Shown here piece by piece: positions 1 to 6,117 of a DNA stretch of 7,775 nucleotides (positions are counted from its first letter, which is position 1; the number at the start of each line of letters is the position of its first letter). This stretch comes from Nitriliruptoraceae bacterium (lineage in GTDB: Bacteria > Actinomycetota > Nitriliruptoria > Nitriliruptorales > Nitriliruptoraceae). Both the position numbers and the translations under genes were made by a program. The DNA lies in NCBI GenBank assembly GCA_007117945.1, contig SKTN01000238.1, positions 1 to 7,775 of the forward strand, in the 5' to 3' direction. The notes under the pieces were generated by a model. It was not told where the DNA came from and did no database searches. It saw only the letters and a list, made by a program, of their open reading frames with translations.

Positions 1-983
1 CGTGGTCGCGCCCGCCGTTCGGCCTCGCGGTCGGCGACCACGGGCGTGACCCGACGCTCCCGCAGCAGGCGCCACGCCACCGCCGAGGGCACGGTGCCCA
101 CGGCCAGGCCGACGCCGCCGGCGCGCCGGGCCCGCTCCAGCACCACCTCCCGCGCGTGGTGGCGGGGGCTGCGCCGCTCCTTGTAGGCGGGGTTCGCCTC
201 GTCGAGGATCACCGCCAGACCCAGCCGTGCCAGGGGCATGAAGGCCGCGCCGCGCTCCCCCACCACCACGCGGGCGTTCCCGGTCCTGGCCTCCAGCCAG
301 CGGCGGTACAGCGCGCGCTTCGCCGGTCCGCCGCGCAGATCCACGGCCAGGTCACCGGCGGCGGCCACCACGGCGTCGGCGGTGGGCGAGGCCGGGTCGG
401 GCACCAGCACGAGCACGTCGCGGTCGTGGGCCAGGGTCAGCTGGGTGAGCTCCGCGAGACGGGCCGCGACGTCCTCACCGGGCAGCGGCCGCCACAGGTA
501 GGAGCCGCTGCCCGCCCGGAGGGCCTCCAGGAGGCCCGCGCCGCCGGCGCCGTACACCGACCAGGAGCTCGCCAGCCGTTCGGCGTCGGGTGCCGGGTCC
601 GAGCTCGGCCGCGGCGCGTGGGGGTACCACCCGGCCGCGGCCGCGCGGCGCTCCACATCCACGGTGCGGTCAGGAAGGGCGTGACGCACCACGTCGGCCA
701 ACGGCGCGCCGAACCGCTCCGCCGCCCAGCGCAGGAGGTCGAGCTCACCCTCCTCCACCCAGCGGTGCTCCCCGAGCACCCGGGCGATCGGGCGCAGCCG
801 GTGCTCGGCCACCTCGGTGTCGTCGGCGTGGCCCACCACCAGGCCCCGGACCCTGCGGCCGGCGAAGGCGACCTGGACGCGCTGGCCCACCACTACCTCG
901 ATGTCGTCCGGGACGAGGTAGTCGAAGGGGTGGTCGAGGTGGTAGGGCGCGACCTCGACGACGACGCGTGCGAGGCGGGGCAC
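1..983 (-). CDS. priA: PriA, primosomal protein N' (replication restart), helicase-degenerate actinobacterial type; C-terminal part beyond the window
   Basis: Replication restart protein that recognises stalled or repaired forks and guides reloading of the replisome. The visible 327 residues begin with the PriA 3'-DNA-binding domain (about residues 1-105, with VxVxxP-like and FDYLVP segments near 7-25). A helicase-like core with poor motifs follows. The Walker A loop expected near residues 143-153 reads SVYGAGGAGLL. The DEEH box is DEAN (261-264), followed by a recognisable YKERRSPRHHAREVV stretch, and motif III (SATP) appears as GTVPS (296-300). Actinobacterial PriA proteins are known to lack detectable helicase motifs, so this is probably an intact gene without helicase activity. 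The frame is open to the left edge. I chose the GTG at 983 because it gives the family N-terminus. It lies 5 nt after the metK stop with only a weak Shine-Dalgarno sequence, suggesting translational coupling to metK. Confidence 0.9.
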   Translation of the reverse strand, partial: MPRLARVVVEVAPYHLDHPFDYLVPDDIEVVVGQRVQVAFAGRRVRGLVVGHADDTEVAEHRLRPIARVLGEHRWVEEGELDLLRWAAERFGAPLADVVRHALPDRTVDVERRAAAAGWYPHAPRPSSDPAPDAERLASSWSVYGAGGAGLLEALRAGSGSYLWRPLPGEDVAARLAELTQLTLAHDRDVLVLVPDPASPTADAVVAAAGDLAVDLRGGPAKRALYRRWLEARTGNARVVVGERGAAFMPLARLGLAVILDEANPAYKERRSPRHHAREVVLERARRAGGVGLAVGTVPSAVAWRLLRERRVTPVVADREAERRARP

Positions 984-988
984 CGCGC

Positions 989-2170
989 CTAGCTGCCCAC
1001 GGCCGCGCGCAGGTCGTCGGCCCGGTCGGTGCGTTCCCAGGTGAAGCGCGCGCCCTCCCGGCCGAAGTGGCCGTAGGCGGCGGTGTGGCGGTAGCCGGGC
1101 CGGCGCAGGTCGAGCGCGTCCACGATCGCCGCCGGCCGCAGGTCGAACACCTCGCGGACCCCGGCGAGGATGGCGGCGGGGTCCACCTGTTCCGTCCCGA
1201 AGGTGTCGATGCTCAGGCTCACGGGCCGGGCCACCCCGATGGCGTAGGCGACCTGGAGCTCCACCTTGGACGCCAGCCCCGCGGCGACGATGTTCTTGGC
1301 CACCCACCGGGTCGCGTAGGCGGCGGAGCGGTCCACCTTCGAGGGGTCCTTGCCGGAGAAGGCGCCGCCACCGTGGCGGGCCATGCCCCCGTAGGTGTCG
1401 ACGATGATCTTGCGCCCCGTCAGGCCGGCGTCAGCCACGGGGCCACCGAGCTCGAAGCGACCCGTGGGGTTGACGAACACCTCGAGGTCGTCGGTGGCGA
1501 TGTCGCCGGGCAGCAGGGGCCGGATCACGTGCTCCTCGACGTCGGGCCTGAGGTAGCCGAGATCGATGGCGGCCCGGTGCTGGGTGGACAGGACCACCGC
1601 GGTGATCGCCCGGGGTCGTCCATCCTCGTAGGCCACGGTGATCTGGGTCTTGCCGTCAGGGCGCAGGTAGGGCAGCTGGCCGGTCTTGCGGACCTCGGTG
1701 AGCCGCTCCGCCATGCGGTGGGCGAGGTGGATCGGCAGGGGCATCAGCGTCGGGGTCTCGTCGGTGGCGTAGCCGAACATCATCCCCTGGTCGCCGGCAC
1801 CCTGGAGGCCGTAGGGGTCGGCCTCCGAGGAGTCGTAGGCGTGGTCCACGCCCTGGGCGATGTCGGGTGACTGCTCGTCGATGGCCACGGACACCCCGCA
1901 GGTGTTGCCGTCGAAGCCGACGTCGGCGGAGTCGTAGCCGATGGACAGCACCGTGTCGCGCACGACCCGGGGGATGTCCACGTAGCACTGCGTGGTGATC
2001 TCACCGACCACCATCACCTGGCCCGTGGTCACCAGGGTCTCACAGGCGACCCGGCCCTGGGGATCCTCGGTGAGGATGGCGTCCAGGATCGCGTCGGAGA
2101 TCTGATCGGCCATCTTGTCCGGGTGACCCTCGGTCACGGACTCGGAGGTGAACAGGCTGCGTCCGGACAC
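989..2170 (-). CDS. metK: S-adenosylmethionine synthase (methionine adenosyltransferase)
   Basis: Cytosolic enzyme that makes S-adenosylmethionine from methionine and ATP, normally as a tetramer with Mg2+ and K+. The 393-residue product matches the family length (E. coli 384). Signatures in order: SVTEGHPDKMADQ (11-23) in the N-terminal ATP-binding region, GAGDQGMMFGYA (124-135), and the glycine-rich loop GGGAFSGKDPSKVDRSAAY (267-285). The C-terminal GHFGRE segment (368-372) is also typical. The start is GTG at 2170, chosen because GAGGAG lies 6 nt upstream and the N-terminus then matches the family (SGRSLFTSESV). Longer in-frame readings run back into coaBC out of frame and are not credible. 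A candidate -10 element lies in the 124-nt gap after coaBC, so the gene may have its own promoter. priA follows 5 nt after its TAG stop. No missing key residue was noticed. Confidence 0.98.
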   Translation of the reverse strand: MSGRSLFTSESVTEGHPDKMADQISDAILDAILTEDPQGRVACETLVTTGQVMVVGEITTQCYVDIPRVVRDTVLSIGYDSADVGFDGNTCGVSVAIDEQSPDIAQGVDHAYDSSEADPYGLQGAGDQGMMFGYATDETPTLMPLPIHLAHRMAERLTEVRKTGQLPYLRPDGKTQITVAYEDGRPRAITAVVLSTQHRAAIDLGYLRPDVEEHVIRPLLPGDIATDDLEVFVNPTGRFELGGPVADAGLTGRKIIVDTYGGMARHGGGAFSGKDPSKVDRSAAYATRWVAKNIVAAGLASKVELQVAYAIGVARPVSLSIDTFGTEQVDPAAILAGVREVFDLRPAAIVDALDLRRPGYRHTAAYGHFGREGARFTWERTDRADDLRAAVGS

Positions 2171-2213
2171 GGGGCGCTCCTCGGGATGGGTCGACGGCCG
2201 GGCGGGCGCGCGC

Positions 2214-2219
2214 AGCCTA
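2214..2219 (-). promoter_or_regulatory. Candidate -10 element of metK-priA
   Basis: The minus strand reads TAGGCT (TANNNT pattern), 43 nt before the metK GTG. A -35 at the right spacing is weak (GACCGG-like). The short remaining leader shows no sign of a SAM riboswitch. Confidence 0.4.
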
Positions 2220-2225
2220 TCGACG

Positions 2226-2275
2226 GGCGACCCCGCCCCGGTCCCGTGCACCCACGGCCCCGCGCAGGGGTCGCC
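2226..2275. repeat. Nested inverted repeat between coaBC and metK
   Basis: GGCGACCCC (2226-2234) pairs perfectly with GGGGTCGCC (2267-2275), a 9-bp stem around 32 nt. Inside it CCGTG (2244-2248) pairs with CACGG (2253-2257) around a 4-nt loop. It lies after the coaBC stop and reaches the expected -35 region of metK. It could act as a transcription end for rpoZ-coaBC or as a regulatory dyad for metK. There is no T-tract. Confidence 0.5.
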
Positions 2276-2294
2276 ACGCCTCCTGCGGCACCCC

Positions 2295-3545
2295 TCAGCC
2301 CTGCTCAGGGGCATCCAGCCACACCACCACGGCGTCGAGGATGCGCTCGGCCACGGTGCGCTTGCTGGCCAGGGCGACCTCCGCGCGGCCGCCCCGGCGG
2401 TCGAGGAGCAGGACCCGGTTGTCCTCCACCTCGAAGCCGGCGTCGGTGGCGGACACGTCGTTGACCACCAGCAGGTCCGCGCCCTTGGCGGCCAGCTTGG
2501 CCCGGGCGTGCTCCTCCACGGCGTCGGTCTCCGCGGCGAACCCCACCAGCACGGGTCGGGGGTCGGCGCCACGGGCGGTGCCGAGCTCGGCGAGGATGTC
2601 GGGGTTGGCCACCAGGGTGACGGCGGGTGCACCGCGGTCCTTCTTCAGCTTGCCCGGCGCGGCCTGTTCCGGTCGGAAGTCGGCGACGGCGGCGGCCTTG
2701 ACGATCACGTCCACCGCGCGCCGCCGGGCCATCACCGCGGTGTGCATGTCGCGCGCGGTGACCACATCGGTGCGGGTCACCCCGGGTGGGGTGGCGAGCT
2801 CCGTGGGCGCGGCGATCAGCTCCACCTCGGCGCCGCGTTCGGCCGCCACGGCGGCCAGGGCGAAGCCCATCCGGCCGCTGGAGCGGTTGCCGAGGTAGCG
2901 CACGGGATCGAGGGGCTCACGGGTCCCCCCGGCGGTGATCAGCACCCGCCGGCCGGCGAGGTCGCGGCCGCCAGCCGGGCCCCGCGCCGCCAGGGCGGTG
3001 GTCACCGCTTCGAAGGCCATCTCGGGTTCCACGACGCGGCCCGGGCCGGCATCGCCGCCCATCAGCTCACCCTCGTCCGGACCCACCAGTACCACCCCAC
3101 GCTCGGCGAGCACGACGGCGTTGGCCCGGGTCGCCGGGTGCTGCCACATCTCGGTGTGCATCGCCGGGGCGAGCACCACGGGGCAGGTGGCCGCCAGCAG
3201 CGTGGTGGACAGCAGGTCGTCGGCCAGCCCGTGGGCGAGCTTGGCGAGGGTGTGGGCCGTCGCGGGGTAGACCACCGCCACATCCGCGGCGCGGCCCAGG
3301 GCGACGTGGGTGCCGCTGGCGATGTCCTCCCAGACCTCGCCGCGCACGGCCCGGCCCGTGATGCCCTCGAAGGTGGCGGCACCGACGAAGTGGGCGCCAC
3401 CGCGGGTGAGCACGACGTCGACCCGGGCACCCGCCTGCACCAGCAGACGCGCGAGGAGTGCGGCCTTGTAGGCCGCGATGCCGCCCGTGACCCCGAGCAG
3501 GACGCGTGTGCCGTCCAGGGGCGGGTCCTCGGGGGCGCCGGCCAC
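2295..3545 (-). CDS. coaBC: Bifunctional phosphopantothenoylcysteine decarboxylase / phosphopantothenate-cysteine ligase
   Basis: Two consecutive steps of coenzyme A synthesis: ligation of cysteine to 4'-phosphopantothenate (CoaB) and FMN-dependent decarboxylation to 4'-phosphopantetheine (CoaC). The 416-residue length is normal for the fusion. The CoaC half covers about residues 12-185: GVTGGIAAYKA (18-28), catalytic His in SGTHVALGR (H80), PAMHTEMW (127-134), and the flap GPDEGELMGGDAGPGR (155-170). The CoaB half covers about 197-410: VLITAGGTREPLDPVRYLGN (201-220), SSGRMG, AAAVADFRP (284-292), GKLKK (298-302). Compared with the E. coli pattern, the flap cysteine (ACGD) is replaced by glycine at 163 and PAMN by PAMH. 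I believe this kind of change occurs in other actinobacteria but cannot verify it here. The GTG start lies 2 nt after the rpoZ TGA, so co-transcription and translational coupling are likely. Confidence 0.97.
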   Translation of the reverse strand: MAGAPEDPPLDGTRVLLGVTGGIAAYKAALLARLLVQAGARVDVVLTRGGAHFVGAATFEGITGRAVRGEVWEDIASGTHVALGRAADVAVVYPATAHTLAKLAHGLADDLLSTTLLAATCPVVLAPAMHTEMWQHPATRANAVVLAERGVVLVGPDEGELMGGDAGPGRVVEPEMAFEAVTTALAARGPAGGRDLAGRRVLITAGGTREPLDPVRYLGNRSSGRMGFALAAVAAERGAEVELIAAPTELATPPGVTRTDVVTARDMHTAVMARRRAVDVIVKAAAVADFRPEQAAPGKLKKDRGAPAVTLVANPDILAELGTARGADPRPVLVGFAAETDAVEEHARAKLAAKGADLLVVNDVSATDAGFEVEDNRVLLLDRRGGRAEVALASKRTVAERILDAVVVWLDAPEQG

Positions 3546-3547
3546 GC

Positions 3548-3832
3548 TCAGGCCGGCTCGTCCTGGTCGTCGGTGGCGACGACGGTCAGGCCGTCGTCGT
3601 CCGTCGCCGGCGTGGGCTCGGCCGCCACCTCGATCTTGCGCTGGGCGATCTCCTCCAACGCGATCGACAGGGGCTTGTTGGTGTCGGTGGTCAGCAGCGG
3701 CGGGACGAAGGCGCCCATGCCCTCACCGAGCTGGGCGTAGTAGCCGTTGATCTCCCGAGCCCGCTTCGCGGCGAGGTGCACGAGGTGGAAACGCGAGTCC
3801 ACCTTGTCCATGAGGTCGTCGATGCGTGCGAT
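3548..3832 (-). CDS. rpoZ: RNA polymerase omega subunit, probably starting at a non-canonical ATC codon
   Basis: Small subunit that helps beta' fold and assemble into RNA polymerase. The hallmark is AAKRAREINGYYAQLGEG (21-38), followed by KPLSIALEEI (53-62) and an acidic tail (TDDDG, TDDQDE). Start choice is the open question. From ATC at 3832 the protein is 94 residues and begins (M)ARIDDLMDKVDSRF, which fits the omega family well, and AGGGAAGG (3840-3847) lies 7 nt upstream. The only canonical in-frame alternatives are GTG at 3943 and ATG at 3811. GTG 3943 gives 131 residues, with a 37-residue unconserved extension that would begin upstream of the candidate -10 element. ATG 3811 gives 87 residues and has no Shine-Dalgarno sequence. 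Automatic annotation may therefore report 3548-3943 or 3548-3811. coaBC follows after 2 nt. Gene identity is secure; the start is an inference. Confidence 0.9.
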   Translation of the reverse strand: MARIDDLMDKVDSRFHLVHLAAKRAREINGYYAQLGEGMGAFVPPLLTTDTNKPLSIALEEIAQRKIEVAAEPTPATDDDGLTVVATDDQDEPA

Positions 3833-3839
3833 GACGGTG

Positions 3840-3847
3840 CCTTCCCT
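3840..3847 (-). promoter_or_regulatory. Ribosome binding site deciding the rpoZ start
   Basis: On the minus strand these bases read AGGGAAGG, a strong Shine-Dalgarno match, 7 nt before the ATC at 3832. No ATG, GTG or TTG occurs in frame between the GTG at 3943 and the ATG at 3811. The site therefore points to ATC as the initiator. Confidence 0.55.
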
Positions 3848-3923
3848 GCGTCTGGCTGCGGGGTAGCTCGGTGCGGGCGCCGAGCCACGCTGAACCGCCC
3901 GCGCGACGGCGGGCTGGACGGCA

Positions 3924-3952
3924 AGGGTAGCGCTGCCGGCCACGAGCGCTCA
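3924..3952 (-). promoter_or_regulatory. Candidate promoter of rpoZ-coaBC
   Basis: Reading the minus strand, TGAGCG (3952-3947) and TACCCT (3929-3924) are separated by 17 nt. TACCCT fits the actinobacterial TANNNT -10 pattern, while the -35 is only a partial TTGACA match. Transcription would start near 3917, giving a leader of about 85 nt before the ATC start. A local promoter is expected because the upstream gene pair is in opposite orientation and cannot supply a transcript. Confidence 0.4.
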
Positions 3953-3969
3953 CGCGGGGGTGGTCGGAC

Positions 3970-3975
3970 TAGCGT
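3970..3975 (+). promoter_or_regulatory. Candidate -10 element of the DUF3137-like/lemA pair
   Basis: TAGCGT matches the TANNNT -10 pattern and lies about 40 nt before the GTG at 4016. No convincing -35 is visible, and the region where one would sit overlaps the -35 of the divergent rpoZ promoter. The same TAGCGT hexamer occurs before the nucleotidase gene at 6580. Confidence 0.35.
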
Positions 3976-4015
3976 GTCGGCACGCCGGCCGTCACCGTCG
4001 CACCCCGGGAGCTCC

Positions 4016-4927
4016 GTGCAGATCCTCGCCACCACCACCGGTCCAGGCTTCGGTCTGGTCCTGGTCGTGGTGGCCGCGGTGCTGCTGGTCGCGTGGGTGC
4101 TCAAGGAGCGGCACCGGCGCCGGCTCCAGGCCGCACTGGCCCGCTTCGTCGACCGGCACGAGGGCTGGCACCGCCAGGCCTGGCCCTGCGGGGTGCAGCC
4201 CCAGCTGCTGGTCGGGCGCTTCGCCTCCATGCCCCGCGGGGACCGCCGCTACGGCGTCGAGCACGCCGTGGGTGGCCCTCTGGAACTCGAGGTCGACGGC
4301 CGGCCGACCACCTGCCAGGTGGCCTGCTTCCAGTGGTTCCACGAGCAGCGGCGCCGCTCACGCAACGGCCGGGGGGCCACCTCCACCACCTACGAGCGAC
4401 GCCGGGAGCTGGTGGTGCTGTGCCAGCTGCCCCTGCACACCCACCGGTCGGTGTCGATCGGTCCGGAGTCGATCCTGGGGCGGATCGGCCTGACCCGGGG
4501 CGGGGAGCAGCTGGAGTCCGACGCCTTCAACCGCCGCTTCCGCGTGGAGGGGCGCGACCGCGAGCTGGTGGTGCGCCTCCTCGATGCCCAGCTCCAGGAG
4601 CTGCTGGTCACCGCCTACACCGGCCGCAGCATCGAGTTCAGCGACGACCTGCTCGCCCTGGCCGGGCAGCCGAGCCACCAGGACCCGAGCCTCACCGGGG
4701 TCGTGCGCGCCTACCCGGCCATCGTGCAGGACCTCACGCGCCTGGTCCGCGGCATCCCCCACAGCTTCTGGCGCGCGATGCGCCCGAGCGACCAGGACGC
4801 GATGCCGCCGCACGACCCGTACGACAACTGGCCGGGGACGCCGGACCACGCACCCCCGCACGCGCGGCCCGACACCCCGCCGGGCCCGCTGCCGGGGCCC
4901 CCTGGCCACACCCCCTGGGAGCGCTAG
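4016..4927 (+). CDS. One-pass membrane protein of unknown function, DUF3137-like, partner of LemA
   Basis: Function unknown. The 303-residue product has one N-terminal hydrophobic segment (about 11-29, FGLVLVVVAAVLLVAWVL). A strongly basic stretch (KERHRRR, 30-36) follows, so the soluble part is probably cytoplasmic. The middle contains LESDAFNRRFRVEGRDRELV (166-185) and LLDAQLQELLV (188-198). These recall the 'FnkrFxV...D...LLtp' core of DUF3137 proteins, which I know from genes near lemA; this is pattern recognition, not a search result. The tail from about 257 is rich in proline, histidine and aspartate and looks disordered. GTG at 4016 is preferred because GGGAG sits 4 nt upstream and the membrane segment begins soon after. 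Longer readings back to 3506 cross rpoZ and coaBC antisense. The TAG stop abuts the lemA ATG with no gap, so the two are almost surely co-translated. Confidence 0.75.
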   Translation: MQILATTTGPGFGLVLVVVAAVLLVAWVLKERHRRRLQAALARFVDRHEGWHRQAWPCGVQPQLLVGRFASMPRGDRRYGVEHAVGGPLELEVDGRPTTCQVACFQWFHEQRRRSRNGRGATSTTYERRRELVVLCQLPLHTHRSVSIGPESILGRIGLTRGGEQLESDAFNRRFRVEGRDRELVVRLLDAQLQELLVTAYTGRSIEFSDDLLALAGQPSHQDPSLTGVVRAYPAIVQDLTRLVRGIPHSFWRAMRPSDQDAMPPHDPYDNWPGTPDHAPPHARPDTPPGPLPGPPGHTPWER

Positions 4928-5494
4928 ATGGAGCTGTGGGTGCTCGTCGTGCTGCCGGTCGTGGTCCTGCTGGTGCTCGTGATCTGGTCCTACAACCGGT
5001 TCGTGGCGCAGCTGGCCTCGATCGACGCGACCTGGGCCAACATCGAGGGGGAGCTCCAACGCCGGCACGACCTCGTACCCAACCTCGTCGCCACGGTGCA
5101 GGGTTACGCCACCCACGAGCGTGGCGTGCTGGACCAGGTCACCACCGCCCGCGCGAAGGCCATCGACGCGGTGCGGCCCGACGTACCCATCGACCAGCAG
5201 GCCCGTGCTGAGGACGCCCTCACCCAGGGCCTGACGAGCCTGCTCGCGGTGACCGAGTCCTACCCGCAGCTGCGCAGCGACGCGGCCTTCCGGGACCTGC
5301 AACGCCAGCTGGTGGAGACCGAGGACCGCATCGCCGCGGCACGCCGCCTGTACAACCTCGAGGTGGCGGCCTACGAGCGACGGCGCCGCGCCGTGCCCTC
5401 GAACCTGGTGGCCGGTGCCGTGGGCTTCACCGCGCGACGGATGTTCGAGATCCGCGACCCGGCGGCGGAGCACGCACCCCACGTCCCCCGCTGA
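4928..5494 (+). CDS. lemA: LemA family membrane protein
   Basis: LemA proteins are widespread inner-membrane proteins with an N-terminal helix and a long helical bundle; their biochemical role is not settled. The 188 residues are the usual size. A hydrophobic segment (about 3-21) is followed by the family signatures: WANIEGELQRRHDLVPNLV (36-54), QGYATHERGVLDQVTTAR (58-75), LLAVTESYPQLRSD (105-118), FRDLQRQLVETEDRIAAARR (121-140) and LYN (141-143). The terminal part, NLVAGAVGF...MFEI, also fits. Charged helical stretches suggest a coiled-coil bundle. The start is ATG directly after the TAG of the preceding gene, and GGGAG inside that gene's last codons serves as ribosome binding site 6 nt away. 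It converges on gmk with 38 nt between the stops. The pairing with a second membrane-anchored protein suggests a two-protein envelope complex, which is inference. Confidence 0.93.
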   Translation: MELWVLVVLPVVVLLVLVIWSYNRFVAQLASIDATWANIEGELQRRHDLVPNLVATVQGYATHERGVLDQVTTARAKAIDAVRPDVPIDQQARAEDALTQGLTSLLAVTESYPQLRSDAAFRDLQRQLVETEDRIAAARRLYNLEVAAYERRRRAVPSNLVAGAVGFTARRMFEIRDPAAEHAPHVPR

Positions 5495-5495
5495 G

Positions 5496-5530
5496 CCGCG
5501 CGACGGGTGGCGCGCACCGCGCGACGGGTG
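5496..5530. repeat. Two direct copies of a 14-bp sequence in the lemA/gmk convergent gap
   Basis: CCGCGCGACGGGTG occurs at 5496-5509 and again at 5517-5530, a 21-bp period that fills nearly the whole gap between the two stop codons. A short GGTG/CACC hairpin (5506-5509 with 5515-5518) is possible inside it. No T-tract follows on either strand, so I do not call it an intrinsic terminator. Confidence 0.6.
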
Positions 5531-5532
5531 TG

Positions 5533-6117
5533 TCAGCGCTCCTCGCGCCGGGCCTGCTCGATGATGGCCACCACCTCGGCGACGCAGCGGTCGAGATCGT
5601 CGTTGACCACCTCGACATCGAATCGGTCGGCCTCCTCGAGCTCCTCACGGGCCCGCGTGAGGCGCCGCTGCAGCGCCGCCGGCTCCTCCGTGCCGCGGGC
5701 ACGCAGCCGCCGTTCCAGCTCGGCGAAGCTCGGTGGGACCAGGAACAGCAGCAGGGCCGAGGGGTCCTGGGCCTTGACCTGCAGCGCCCCCTGCAGCTCG
5801 ATGTCGAGCACCACGACGTGCCCTGCGGCCACCGCCGAGGCGACGGGTTCGCTCGGGGTGCCGTACCGGTTGCCGGCGTACTCCGCCCACTCGAGGAGGG
5901 CGTCGGTGTCGATCAGTTCCTGGAAGCGCTCCGGGCTGACGAAGTGGTAGTCGACGCCGTCCACCTCACCTGGACGCGGTGCGCGGGTGGTCGCGGAGAC
6001 GGACAGGACGGCGTCGGGCAGCAGCGCCCGCACACGAGCGTGCACGGTGCCCTTGCCGACACCTGAAGGACCGGCGATGACCACGAGCAGCCCGCGCCGA
6101 TCGGTCCGCAGGGTCAC
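5533..6117 (-). CDS. gmk: Guanylate kinase
   Basis: Cytosolic kinase that converts GMP (and dGMP) to GDP using ATP. The 194 residues match the family (about 180-210). Motifs: P-loop AGPSGVGKGT (15-24); GMP-binding segment SATTRAPRPGEVDGVDYHF (41-59); WAEYAGNRYGTP (77-88) contributing further base and phosphate contacts; LDIELQGALQV (104-114) in the Walker B position; and lid arginines in ERRLRARGTE (135-144) and QRRLTRAREE (150-159). VVNDDLD (170-176) is the typical end of the fold. The GTG start at 6117 overlaps the mihf TGA by 4 bp (GTGA), showing translational coupling. In most actinobacteria rpoZ follows gmk on the same strand; here the next gene leftward is lemA in opposite orientation, so gmk ends its transcript. 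Confidence 0.97.
   Translation of the reverse strand: MTLRTDRRGLLVVIAGPSGVGKGTVHARVRALLPDAVLSVSATTRAPRPGEVDGVDYHFVSPERFQELIDTDALLEWAEYAGNRYGTPSEPVASAVAAGHVVVLDIELQGALQVKAQDPSALLLFLVPPSFAELERRLRARGTEEPAALQRRLTRAREELEEADRFDVEVVNDDLDRCVAEVVAIIEQARREER

Noticed and set aside
1..983. priA as a pseudogene because helicase motifs are missing
   Set aside because: The frame is intact and motif loss is a known trait of actinobacterial PriA.
2171..2213. SAM riboswitch in the metK leader
   Set aside because: The leader after the candidate -10 is only about 40 nt and shows no recognisable aptamer.
2171..2632. N-terminal extension of metK to 547 residues
   Set aside because: The extra part is the coaBC 3' end and gap read in the wrong frame; the GTG at 2170 has a strong ribosome binding site and the family N-terminus.
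2148..3740. Long plus-strand open frames opposite coaBC and metK (also 590-1870 and 156-992)
   Set aside because: They are antisense to clearly recognised genes, with low-complexity Gly/Ala/His/Arg-rich translations typical of third-position GC bias.
3833..3943. 37-residue N-terminal extension of RpoZ from GTG 3943
   Set aside because: It has no omega-like sequence and no ribosome binding site, and it begins upstream of a candidate -10. Kept only as an alternative because canonical-start gene callers may choose it.
3506..4015. Extension of the DUF3137-like gene back to 3506 (473 residues)
   Set aside because: It would run antisense through rpoZ and lacks membrane-protein features; GTG 4016 has a well-placed Shine-Dalgarno.
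4093..5211. Plus-strand 372-residue frame overlapping the DUF3137-like and lemA genes
   Set aside because: The translation is Ala/Gly/Arg/Pro-rich without domains and lies over two well-supported genes in another frame.
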